A stretch of 64,000 nucleotides of DNA from Nocardia xishanensis NBRC 101358 (GTDB lineage Bacteria; Actinomycetota; Actinomycetes; Mycobacteriales; Mycobacteriaceae), in the NCBI RefSeq assembly GCF_001613365.1, contig NZ_BDCF01000015.1:1-64000 (forward strand). The letters run 5' to 3'. The position numbers and the translations under genes were made by a program. The notes beneath the pieces are model-generated. The model was given only the letters and a program-made list of their open reading frames with translations, searched no databases and was not told the origin of the DNA. This document shows positions 38,901 through 46,110 of the stretch, piece after piece (positions within the stretch are counted from its first letter, which is position 1; each line of letters starts with the position of its first letter).

Positions 38901-38998
38901 TGCCTGGCGAAATCGGCGAACAACTGCGATGCCCCGGCATCCGTTCCGGCCGAAGCTATTTCGTGGTCTTGTCCTCGCGGTGCCATAGGGTTACGCAC
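32978..38998 (-). CDS. four-domain fusion: aminotransferase / acyl-ACP reductase / dikinase / TMK-like kinase
   Basis: A 2,006-residue protein from GTG 38998 (ATG 38986 is the alternative). (1) About 25-520: class III PLP aminotransferase, VTFGSTGADAVEAA, FDEIQSGMGRTG (D335) and LLSKSLGGG (K364). (2) About 560-900: cyanobacterial-type acyl-ACP reductase, GLGGYTSIVT, GILGALGNIG (727-736) and YACMAET, whose Cys866 sits where the acyl-accepting cysteine is expected. (3) About 925-1,770: RPH-like dikinase, GGKAATLHEL (K940), then GGMLSHAAVIGREYGIP (His1676); no PEP barrel. (4) After an Ala/Pro/Glu-rich linker, about 1,805-2,006: thymidylate-kinase-like domain with GGDGSGKT (K1816). All active-site residues I could check are present. 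The likely chemistry is acyl-ACP to aldehyde to amine plus phosphorylation. It follows an ACP gene with overlap. Confidence 0.85.
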   Translation of the reverse strand: MRNPMAPRGQDHEIASAGTDAGASQLFADFARHNRPGLARLLRACHLDVVYVGAEGDHLIRADGTRVLDMVGGFGAALFGHNHPALVRVATARLNQQTPFVSQGSVRPGASLLAHRLSDLVGTSTGRAYVVTFGSTGADAVEAAIRHAAVAHARRLAELRAELRRTLRQLRRDGLHAVRPVSAVPDESDRGGDETRSAAAILEESLRVVEEVERRGPVFVSLANAFHGKTAGAFALTEQADTPADLIVPGPERRKLDTWTPDEVSAAFAQELRPVGRISVDAAGRPVLSQMSVSPIAAIFAEPVQGEGGVREVPAETLRALRELADRHMASLVFDEIQSGMGRTGTFLASAPSGVTADYYLLSKSLGGGLVKISALLVDRAASVSDFGRYHTSTFADDELSSAVAQAALDLLRENQIRISDAGARLRSRLETVARRWPRVLAGVRGRGLLQGIELIPPTPESALLREICDPDMFGYVVAGYLLHTHRIRMLPTLSAPTTLRLQPSAFITESDLNHLESALNELAELLHRGDLATLLAHLTTPVTTNWPVPERKALSERRLAEVAREHDAPNRVVFLANLPEPADLRRFAPELAEWSDAQFAALFERLRGVAEPFELTRQLVSSPTGATVEVCLIAVPISAEQIVEYQRSGHRAWPRDLVLEAVEQAIALGAKVIGLGGYTSIVTNASRDVVEDAVTVTSGNSLTAACAYDVVVGELARLAPGRRRVGILGALGNIGAVMAEMIAPHAEAITLVGRPGSAGRLRRIADRLASAAPVVIEVSEDMAALRDCHVVLTATNSAVPLVTADLLAADHPVLVCDLAVPGDVDPAVAARSNITLVSGGRMLLPLGQTPPFPETGLPPGVVYACMAETVLLGFEPGTASPSYGGLTVAGVHAARELAARHEVRPVPLPTGATTVSDSPTLAPMFLGAADFAPERAGGKAATLHELIAAGFEVPPGFVVPAELDLDTVGDDDLARWVRTLGGFPVAARSSGVLEDLDDASFAGQYESYLDITDVPALREYIGQCRASVHNDRVRTYLAKHGYTEAKASVAVLVQRMVDARYAGVGFSIDALTGIEEHAVVECCAGLGERLVSGQVTPTRYTLRLFDGAVVERDAGGEDIELEPGATAELAALMLAVQAHRHRPQDIEWAIDGAGKLWLLQARAITAIAWRTDIDQFSDADLRDGGVSARVCTPMMFSLYDNAFQHSMQRFFERLKLADPGVEPDWMAMYYGRAYWNVSAVKNCFFKIPGFDEQHFDDDLGVLNDYGPDGPHRTPTSAKTIAKALPAALAVQQSYRDQLAAVDVFAAEWPAKYAIWRDRVAVLAQTDDATFAADLTDCLLTFHAATERTYFTTIYNNSSVQTDFKQLLDKVDAATEGSTSAIDLMGGLAEISHMQMQRGIVELHRVANEHGLDGAEWDAALAEFVSEQGFHADAELDLTCPRWSEAPERVRSMIAVMLEHGTAPADPDVTLVEQRRRYEAELAALRGRVRAKTRTRVKFAKSVDKHVERMRRYLVARERMREFSSQCYAIVRAYVVEAGARLAAVGTLEDADDAFQLSIHELSDLVAGRVEIAELAPRIAYRRALYAGYRDLTPPHELGGGVTVGAVREIGEGDLAGLGCSPGVAEGTARVITALSDIDQLREGDILVTRFTDPGWTPALGLVAAVVTEVGGMLSHAAVIGREYGIPAVLNVAGATTAVRSGQRIRVDGSAGVISVLDAATAKDDAAVAIPSADATGTTPEIETSDSAPTKFEKANSAEEVALATAAEAKSAPAESVAPPVEATRPAPARPAPRRDEPLTARKRLICIAGGDGSGKTTQVARIAAEFEAQGHSVAAVTIWDAFLDPKVSSKLPWKSPSEIYGYLKLLTPLSRAHFLFHAMQLSFDLAAARGVDIVLANAYWYKYYATEVAHGGDPAVLRKLTAGFPEPDRTFYLTVSPQDALGRKQLRSDYESGYGDEKAFLDFQQRSHDALEELAEELAWVRLDGTAAPSEITKAVLAQLREDDR

Positions 38999-39248
38999 CG
39001 ACCCCGGTGCGCTGGTTCGTTTTGCTCGTCACGCACTCGATCACGTCGCGCGCGGTGTGCAGCCCGGAGGCCTCCTCGTCGGAGATCTCCACGTCGAAGG
39101 CACGCTCCAGTTCGATGACGATCTCGGCCGACCGGACGGAGTCCAGGCCATAATCCAGCAACGGCGTATCGAGGTCGATTTCGTCGACGCGCAAGCCGTT
39201 GCGAAACAGCTCTCGGACGCGCTCCGAGACCGTGTCCGGGGCGCTCAT
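38991..39248 (-). CDS. acyl carrier protein (first gene of the lipid operon)
   Basis: An 85-residue ACP with the phosphopantetheine serine S37 in LDYGLDSVRSAEIVIELERAF. ATG 39248 has a near-ideal CGGAGGT 7 bases upstream, fitting a first gene. Its stop lies inside the start region of the giant fusion, which suggests it hands its acyl chain to that protein's reductase domain. Confidence 0.88.
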   Translation of the reverse strand: MSAPDTVSERVRELFRNGLRVDEIDLDTPLLDYGLDSVRSAEIVIELERAFDVEISDEEASGLHTARDVIECVTSKTNQRTGVGA

Positions 39249-40313
39249 TGCAGACCTCCGATCGGCCTCGGGGCCGCTGTGCCGCCGACGTCGGCGACCT
39301 GGGCCGCCGTGTTTGCCGACACTGTCGAGTGTCCGCCTTTTCGCTGGTCAGTGCCGGATGCGGCGATAGCCGAGCCGGTGATCACATGCCTTCCGATATC
39401 GACAACCAAAACTGTTACGCCTCATATCTCGTCACCCTGCGCGACTGTCACCGTTCACAGTCGTACGTTCGACCAATCTCTACACCGCTGATCTGGGGGC
39501 TGCAATGCGAAAAGCACTGTCGGACAGCAGGTCTCGCGGAGAGGCAATCTCATGGCTAACAGGCCGCGATTGTTGTGTTCGCTACCCGGCGCCGCCCCCG
39601 GAAAACGGGGCACGAGGGCGGGGTGTCTCGGACAATCAATGCTGCGATTTCCGGTTACAGGTATTCCCCCGTGCGATGGTCGCCGGCTCGCGTGGAGCAG
39701 GTTGCCGGAAAGTTCGCTGTTCACGATCGGTTCACCGAATGGATAAAACCAACCCATTGGTACTTTCCGGTTGAATTGGGTCCTACCACATCCCGGTGAT
39801 CAATTCCATACTTGCGGGGAAAATTTTCACTGCGCACCGATGGCCTCGGTCCCTATTCCGAAGCGTGGCAAACATTTTCGAGTTCACAAGATTGTGACCG
39901 CTATCATTGCAAGCGAGTAGTGGAATCGACTATGTGGGCCATCACAACATCGCTCGGAGCTGTTTTTCCGGCCCGCGAGAATCCTGCCGCAGGGCGAGTC
40001 GTTCGGCACGGCTCCCCTTGCCGTCGCGGCGAGACTTTGGTTCAGTTGGGGCACTGGGTATTCGGATCTCACGCAGGGGGTGCGGTGGGGTGGAGTCGGT
40101 GGGCACGGTGGCGGCGGCCGTTGACGTGGGGTTCGACCGAAGACGTTGTGGCGCATGGTCGTTCTCGCCGACCCGGTGGATAGTCTCGGTCGGGCGCCGA
40201 GGGTGGCGGCGGTGGTCCGCCGAGCCGGGAATCCGGCTGTGGTCGAGCGCGCGGTGCGGGGCCGATCGAGAGCACGGCGCTCACCTCGACCGCGACAGAG
40301 GTGCGGATGGTCG
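39249..40313. other. 1.06-kb intergenic region upstream of the lipid operon
   Basis: No gene could be supported here. The stretch around 39,640-39,960 is clearly lower in GC than its surroundings. It should contain the lipid operon promoter on the minus strand, and it holds the CGACTGT dyad at 39442-39463. The left part just downstream of the flavoprotein stop has only unstable open frames. Confidence 0.4.
39442..39463. promoter_or_regulatory. 7-bp dyad upstream of the lipid operon
   Basis: CGACTGT (39442-39448) and ACAGTCG (39457-39463) form an inverted repeat with an 8-base spacer, about 195 bases upstream of the first ACP start. It is a plausible regulator site for the operon; no regulator gene is adjacent. 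Confidence 0.3.
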
Positions 40314-41459
40314 CTAGATTCTGCGGTTCGAGCCCGGGAACCAACGGTCGAGCCGGGCGGCGGCCGCGGCGGCCTTCTCGCGGGCCAGTTCCTTCGAGGG
40401 CGCGGAGAACGGTGCGACCGGAGCGGGGCCCGACAAGAAGTCCGCGTCGACCTTGCCGACCAGACCGTCTCCGAACTCGATATGGCACACGCCGCGTCCT
40501 CGGTATCTTTCGGACCAGTCGGACCCGCGCACGGTCGCCGTGATGCCCGCGGCGACGGTGTGGGCGGCGTCCTCGGCGAACACGCCGGCTCGCGGGACCG
40601 GGGCATCGGCGCAGTCGCCGAGCGCGTATACGCCAGGGTACGGCGTCTCCAGGGTGTGCGGATCGACGGCGATCCAGCCGTCCGCGCCGCCTTCGGTCAG
40701 CCCGGACGCCTCGACGACGGCGGGCACCCGGTGCTTCGGGATGCCGATGAACAGGTCGTAGTGGAGATCGCCCGTGCGGGTCAACGCCACGTGGCGGCTC
40801 GGATCGAGGGCGTGGACCCGCCGGCCCGGTGAGTATTCGATGCCCCGATTGTTCAGTGCCTCGACGAGCGCGGCGGAGGTGTCGGCCGAGACCGGAATCG
40901 GTGAATCCATCGGGCTGATCATGTGCAGGCGCGCGTCGATATGGCGTTTGAACAGCTTCTCGTACAGGAGCATCGCACCCTCGTAGGGCGCGGGCGGACA
41001 TTTGAACGGCACACTCAGGATCGCGAGGAGCACATCGCCGCCCTCGAAGGTCGCCAGCCGATCACGCAACCGGCACGCGCCCTCGATCGAGTAGTACTCG
41101 TATCCGTCTTCGACGAATCCAGGTGTCGCGGCGGGATCGTAATCGGCCCCGAGCGCCACGACGAGAATGTCGGGTTCGTATTCGGACTTGTCGGTGACGA
41201 CGCGGCGGGTCCGCGGATCGATCGCGGTCACCTCCTCGCGCCGGAACTCGACGCCGGGATGGGCCAGATCCGCGTACGGAACGCGGACGCGCTCCGGCGG
41301 GACATCCCGGAACAGGATCTCGAGTTTGGCGAAGCCGAAGGTGAACGAATCGTTCCGGTCGATCAGCACGATCCGGACCTCGTCGGCCAGCGAATGCGAC
41401 AGACGGCTGGCCAACTCCAGCCCCCCGAACCCGGCACCGAGAATGAGCACGGTTCGCAT
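40314..41459 (-). CDS. SQR/NDH-2-like FAD-dependent oxidoreductase
   Basis: A 381-residue two-dinucleotide-binding flavoprotein. The N-terminal FAD motif GAGFGGLELA is at residues 8-17, the second nucleotide region follows, and GVYALGDCADAPVPRAG binds FAD near the C-terminus. The SVPFKCPPAPYEGAM segment resembles the cysteine loop of sulfide:quinone oxidoreductases and flavocytochrome c sulfide dehydrogenases, so a sulfide- or quinone-linked role is likelier than plain NADH dehydrogenase. It is separated from the lipid operon by more than 1 kb. Confidence 0.75.
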   Translation of the reverse strand: MRTVLILGAGFGGLELASRLSHSLADEVRIVLIDRNDSFTFGFAKLEILFRDVPPERVRVPYADLAHPGVEFRREEVTAIDPRTRRVVTDKSEYEPDILVVALGADYDPAATPGFVEDGYEYYSIEGACRLRDRLATFEGGDVLLAILSVPFKCPPAPYEGAMLLYEKLFKRHIDARLHMISPMDSPIPVSADTSAALVEALNNRGIEYSPGRRVHALDPSRHVALTRTGDLHYDLFIGIPKHRVPAVVEASGLTEGGADGWIAVDPHTLETPYPGVYALGDCADAPVPRAGVFAEDAAHTVAAGITATVRGSDWSERYRGRGVCHIEFGDGLVGKVDADFLSGPAPVAPFSAPSKELAREKAAAAAARLDRWFPGSNRRI

Positions 41460-41590
41460 GCGCTCATTGTCCTCCCGGTTGCCTCGAGTTCGCTGGCGAA
41501 CGGAGGTTTGCGTCGACCTCCGGCAAGTACTGTCGCCGAGCCGGTCGGTGGCGGTGCCGACGCCTGTTCGGCCTCGGTCGCGACTGCGGA

Positions 41591-41870
41591 TCAGTCGCTC
41601 GAGTCGGCGCCGTAGAGCGCGGACATCCAGATGTTGTACAGAACGTCCACGACAATTCCGGGGTTCGCGTCCGAGGGCTTCCAAGAGATAGGCTCGTCCA
41701 TCCACGCCAGCGCGCGGGCGGTCTCGTTCGCGTCGAGCGCTGCCGGGGTGCGTCCGCGAGCCTGTTCTTCTCGGATTTGGCGCGCGACGGCGTCGATGAG
41801 CCGCTGAACCACTGCGCGCCCGGGGCCAAGAAGGCAGGCGTGCCGATAGTCGTCGGCTGCGGTGCGTTGG
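41591..41870 (-). pseudogene. TetR-family regulator C-terminal remnant
   Basis: A minus-strand frame reads LIDAVARQIREEQARGRTPAAL, ALAWMDE, then NPGIVVDVLYNIWMSALYG, the C-terminal ligand-domain end of EthR-like TetR proteins. Between them the normal (M-D-E-R-Y-L-L-E-A-L-G-R) segment is out of frame: RAYLLEALGREP is readable in another frame. Two compensating frameshifts therefore bracket about 12 residues. The N-terminal helix-turn-helix is absent. This is a dead fragment. Confidence 0.5.
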
Positions 41871-42491
41871 CGGGCGCGACCAACGTGATGGACTCCGATG
41901 CCGCTCCTGATCTGGACCCTGTCGAGCGCACCGATGTGGTCTAGGTGACCGGTGGCGAGCGACCGAACCCGTATGGACGTGCGGTGCTCGAACGGGCAAG
42001 TAGACCTGGGACGAGGCGATCGACTTCGTCGACGACGTGATGACCTTCGGCCGGTGCAACCTCGAGGCTGGGCGCTACGCGTTTTGTCGGCCTCGGCCAG
42101 ATCCGCCAAATGGGCGCCCTGCGGCGGCAACGACGGAGACGCGTACACCGACGCCCCAGTGTGTCATCGGCTGTGTGGGGCGCGTGATGGATGTGTGGCG
42201 CGCCCTAAATGCATGCGGAATACGCACGGATGCAGGGGAATTCGCTGCCCAACTCGTCGAAATCCTGAAATCGGCCGGTGATGCGATCCCGGCGGCCGGT
42301 GGCGAGGTCTAGGCGACGACCGTGCCTCGGGGCTCTTTCTCGTTCCGTTGCTGTGGTGCCGCCCGCCGACGCGCCGCTGCCGCTGCCAGAGGGGCTGGTG
42401 GTGCTGGAGAACAGCGACCGGGGGTGCGGCGGGAACGCTGGACGATCGGTGCCACGGTGCCACGGTGAAAACTCGCCGTTGTTCCGGTCCG
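41871..42491. other. degraded intergenic stretch
   Basis: I find no intact gene here. A plus-strand frame ends at 42312 with a helical-looking tail (VWRALNACGIRTDAGEFAAQLVEIL) that could be the end of a lost protein, but its upstream part is low-complexity and no family is recognisable. Confidence 0.3.
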
Positions 42492-43124
42492 TCAGGAGAG
42501 CTTGCCGTTGTAGTCGGGCAGTTTGAAGGTCTTCTCCGCGTGCCCGCCCGCGAGATCCGAAGGGCTGTTCCCGATGTTCGCGACGATCGTGTACCCGTCG
42601 CCCTCGATGTCGATGCGGGCGTTGGTCTTGTATTCCTCGAGCCCCGCCGAGCCTGCGGAGAGTGTGGTGAGCGGGCTGCCGTAGAGCCCATCCACCGGGT
42701 AGTCGACGGCGGTCAGGTTGGTTCGGGTGTACAGGTTCGTCAGCGAGGGGCGACCGGTGACGAAAATAACTGCCGCGCCTTGCGATTTGGCCCATCGCAC
42801 CAGTTGCAGAATGGGGGCGATGGCAGGGGTGACGGGGCCCGGGTTGTACTGGGTTTCCAGCGAGGTGTTGTCGATGTCCAGGACGATGGCCGGACGCGTC
42901 GCCCCGGGCAACCGCCCGGCCAGATAATCCTTGGCCTGGGCGGCGACCGTCTGCACCTCGGTGATCCACTGCGAATACGGGGGAAGACCGCCGCCGCCGG
43001 AGAGCGACGACGAGCCGGTGCCGCCGGACAACGAGGACGAGCCGGTGTCGGCCTGCGCGACGGACAGCGGCGCGGCGACCGTGATGGTGATCCCGAGGGC
43101 GATACCTGCAACAGAACGTCTCAT
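42492..43124 (-). CDS. secreted class B-type acid phosphatase (HAD)
   Basis: A 210-residue exported protein. A Sec signal peptide (RRSVAGIALGITITVAAPLSVAQA) precedes a Ser/Gly repeat (TGSSSLSGG twice), then the plant/bacterial acid phosphatase domain: AIVLDIDNTSL (DxDxT nucleophile), VIFVTGRPS and NIGNSPSDL. It should hydrolyse phosphomonoesters outside the membrane. The Ser/Gly repeat near the N-terminus could be a flexible tether. The gene stands alone; the 320 bases between it and the PucR gene hold nothing recognisable. Confidence 0.85.
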   Translation of the reverse strand: MRRSVAGIALGITITVAAPLSVAQADTGSSSLSGGTGSSSLSGGGGLPPYSQWITEVQTVAAQAKDYLAGRLPGATRPAIVLDIDNTSLETQYNPGPVTPAIAPILQLVRWAKSQGAAVIFVTGRPSLTNLYTRTNLTAVDYPVDGLYGSPLTTLSAGSAGLEEYKTNARIDIEGDGYTIVANIGNSPSDLAGGHAEKTFKLPDYNGKLS

Positions 43125-43446
43125 GACCAGGGGACGCTATCGGGCACGAAACCGACGCGCATGTGTTTCACATCCTTCCGCTCGAGATGTCCCATTCAGT
43201 GGGACGGTAGGGATGGAAGTCGTTGCGCGCTAAGTCGATTCGTGTCAGGGCTCGGCGGTGATGCGCCGCCGAGGGTGTGGGGCATTACAGTCCGGCGCCG
43301 TCCAGTGACCTCGGAGTTCCGTCGGGGCCGGATCTTCGGCCACGTATCACGAGGCCCGAGAGTCCCTGCGGCGGAGAAGCGGCAGGGAACCGTCGCCCAA
43401 ATGGCAATCCGGCATTCCCCGCCGCGCCGTCCAGCGAGCCCGCGGC

Positions 43447-44667
43447 TCAGGGAGTGCGATAGGTGCGCGCCACCAGCGCCGAACGCAGATACCAGAGCCC
43501 GGAGGGCTGCGACGGATCGAAACCGGTGAGCTGGCCGATCCGCTTGAGCCGGTAGTCGACGGTGTTCGTGTGCACGTGCAGCACGCGGGCGGTGCGCTGG
43601 CGGTTGAGGTTGTTGGCGATGTGCCGTTGCAGCGTCTCCAGTAACTCCGGGTGTTCGTCGAGCGGGTCGAGCAGTGAGCCGAGGTATTCCCGGCCCGGGC
43701 CAGGGCGCGTCAGCTGATACTCCAGCGCGAGCTCGTCGAAGCGGTAGAGACCGGCCACGGCTTGCAGCCGCTGCACCATGTCGAGCAATTCGTGCGCCTG
43801 GTCAGCGGCGTTGGGTATCTGTTCCGGCGCTGCCTCGACCAGGGTGGCGGTGATACCGACCTGCGCGGCGCGGGACAGCTCGGTGATCAACGCGTCCAAC
43901 TGCTCTTTGTCGAACGCGACGGACGGGATGAGGATGGTTCCGCCGTCCACGCTGAGCAACGACAGCGCGCTGCTGCCGCACCGGGTGGCCAGTTCGGCTT
44001 GCACGCGCCGCAGTTTGCGCCTGGCCACCACTTGCCCGTCGACGGCCGGATTGCGTTCGTCGCGATGCTGCGGGATCGCGACCGCGATGACCGCGTACGA
44101 GGCGGCGATGGCGATACCGCACTCACGCGCCATGGTGGAGGTGCTGTGTCCGCCCAGCAGTGCGGAAGTGAGCGTGTGCACTGCGGTGTGGTGCTCGCTG
44201 ACCACCGCGCGCAGCTCGCGCACGTAGGCCACCGAGATCGCGGAGGTGATCTGGTCGAGCATTTCCACGACCATCTTCGCGCCGTCGACGAGGTTGCCGT
44301 AGTCCTTGATCGAGGCGTTGGAGACCACCAGATCCAGGCCGATCTTGAAGCCCTCGTGGATCGAGTGGTGGATGGTGTCGATCGGCACGCCCTCGCGCGC
44401 CCAGCCCGCCGCCGCGTCTTGTAGCCGCTGCAATTTGGCCGGAATGTCCCGTCCGTCCAGCATGCTGACGGCGAACTCGAGGCAGACCCTGGTGATGGTG
44501 GTGACGTCGCCGCTGATGGCGTCGCCAGGTAGCGTGCCGCAGGGGACCACGTTCTCGACGAAATGTCCGACCATCTGGCGCGATAGACTCCGGACATCCT
44601 GCAACGGCGAGGACATCGGTCGGCCGGACAGAGTCAAGCTCGGTCTGGCCCCACTGTCGACGGTCAT
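43447..44667 (-). CDS. PucR-family regulator (paralogue A)
   Basis: A 406-residue regulator. The N-terminal region (SLSRQMVGHFVENVVPCGTLPGD...GVPIDTIHHSIHEGFKIG) is of the RsbRD-like sensor type, the middle holds a GGDEF-like/CdaR segment (IAIPQHRDERNP, LSVDGGTILIP), and the C-terminal PucR helix-turn-helix reads LNRQRTARVLHVHTNTVDYRLKRI. It is strikingly similar to the protein at 57633-58904, differing mainly by a 19-residue insert in the other copy. The target is unknown. Confidence 0.85.
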   Translation of the reverse strand: MTVDSGARPSLTLSGRPMSSPLQDVRSLSRQMVGHFVENVVPCGTLPGDAISGDVTTITRVCLEFAVSMLDGRDIPAKLQRLQDAAAGWAREGVPIDTIHHSIHEGFKIGLDLVVSNASIKDYGNLVDGAKMVVEMLDQITSAISVAYVRELRAVVSEHHTAVHTLTSALLGGHSTSTMARECGIAIAASYAVIAVAIPQHRDERNPAVDGQVVARRKLRRVQAELATRCGSSALSLLSVDGGTILIPSVAFDKEQLDALITELSRAAQVGITATLVEAAPEQIPNAADQAHELLDMVQRLQAVAGLYRFDELALEYQLTRPGPGREYLGSLLDPLDEHPELLETLQRHIANNLNRQRTARVLHVHTNTVDYRLKRIGQLTGFDPSQPSGLWYLRSALVARTYRTP

Positions 44668-45584
44668 TGGCGACTCCTTCCGCCCCCTGGAAAATTGCTG
44701 TGCGGCGCATTCACACTAACCGCATGATCAATGGCGCGGAACGATTCGTCGGGTTCTGTGAGATCACGACGGCGCCGAAATCGGGCGCTTGTGAGCGCTC
44801 ACAGGTCGCGGGGCTTCGGCGGTCCCGGCAAATGCGGTTCGAGGTATTTTCTGGTCAATTGTTCAGTTATCTCGGGAATGGGTTCGGAGTGTGTCTCTCC
44901 GGCAATCACTGGAGTATCGGCGATTCGAACTCGCGGCGAAATCGGGTGGGCCGCTGCGGATGTCGACCCCCTCTCGTGCCCTGTGTTGCGCGCTGCGGCC
45001 GATCTGCTCGGGCCGCCCGCGGAGCCGAGTCCGAGACCGGCTGGCCGACAGCCGGTTACGCCCGCGGGGAGTGCGGTGGATGGGAGCGGCGTGAGATGTA
45101 TCGCGAGTGCGCCGAATGGTCCGTGCCACGCGAGGATTCGGGCCGCATATGGTCCACGCCGACGAAGTTACTCGTCGGTCGCTCGGTCGCCGTTAGTGGC
45201 GCGATGTGCGAAGCCCCATGCACTCTCGCGCCGCCGTAGGCGAAGGTCGTCCGCCCGAGAGTCGCGGCATGCGAAATTCCGGCGCGGCCCGCACAACTGC
45301 ACTCCATGCCGAACGAGCGCTTGGCCGGGCAACGGAGGAAGCTCGTCGCGCCGACCGTCTCAGGGCGACAAGGTGGTTCACTCGGCGGCGAGCGCTGATG
45401 GTTTGCCTGATCGGATCGAGTGGCGCTTCAGCGGGCTCGCGGTAGTATCACCCGGGCCGGACCGGCCACCCAGAAACCTGGGGCTTGCCCGGCACGTGTC
45501 GTGCCCCGGATGGTTGCAAGTAATCCCGCCTGCCGGGCGCGCCACGGCAGGGAAGGCAGCGATGACGAAGCGATAGGGGCAGGC
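44668..45584. other. 0.9-kb stretch without a supportable gene
   Basis: Several frames are open in this GC-rich stretch but none matches a family, has a convincing ribosome site or keeps a consistent codon bias. The promoters of the PucR gene (left) and the small HAD gene (right) must lie here. Confidence 0.35.
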
Positions 45585-46061
45585 ATGAGACCGGCTCTGA
45601 GATGTCTTGTCTGGGAACTGGACAACACCATGTGGGACGGCGTCGTGTGCGACGCGACGAGCGGCGCACCGCGACCCGCCTCGCTGCACACTTTGCGGGC
45701 GCTGGCCGACCGCGGTATTTGGCACGCGGTGGCGAGCCGCAGCGACCGCAATTCGACGTTGGAGCAGTTGTATCGGCACGGCCTCTACGAAATGTTCTCC
45801 GCGCTCGAGATCGGCTGGGGCCGCAAATCGGCCAGCATCGTGCGAATATCCCGAACCCTGGGCCTGAGCTTGGACACCATCGCCTTCGTCGACGACGAGC
45901 CGGTGGAGCGGGCCGAGGTGTCCCGCGCGCTGCCGCAGGTGCGCTGCTACGCGGCCCGCAACATCGATGTGCTGACCGCGCTGCCCGACTTCAAGCCCGT
46001 GCTCGGTACCGGCCCGACCCCCACGCCGCCGCTCGGCTTCGACCGCGTCCCCGTCTTCTAG
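45585..46061 (+). CDS. small HAD-IIIC/FkbH-like phosphatase-fold protein
   Basis: A 158-residue HAD protein. LVWELDNTMWDGVV (residues 8-21) is the FkbH-type motif I with a Glu in the first position (E-L-D-N-T instead of D-L-D-N-T), which removes the usual nucleophile Asp. HAVASRSDRNS (motif II), GRKSASI (Lys) and IAFVDDEPVERAEVSRALP (motif IV) follow. FkbH-like proteins handle glyceryl-ACP in extender-unit synthesis, but no such genes are near. With the altered nucleophile it may be inactive as a phosphatase. ATG 45585 follows AGGGGC. Confidence 0.7.
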   Translation: MRPALRCLVWELDNTMWDGVVCDATSGAPRPASLHTLRALADRGIWHAVASRSDRNSTLEQLYRHGLYEMFSALEIGWGRKSASIVRISRTLGLSLDTIAFVDDEPVERAEVSRALPQVRCYAARNIDVLTALPDFKPVLGTGPTPTPPLGFDRVPVF

Positions 46062-46110
46062 CTCGCCCGTCGCCGCGGAACCCGGCCTCGGCGGGGGGAG
46101 CGGCGCGAGG

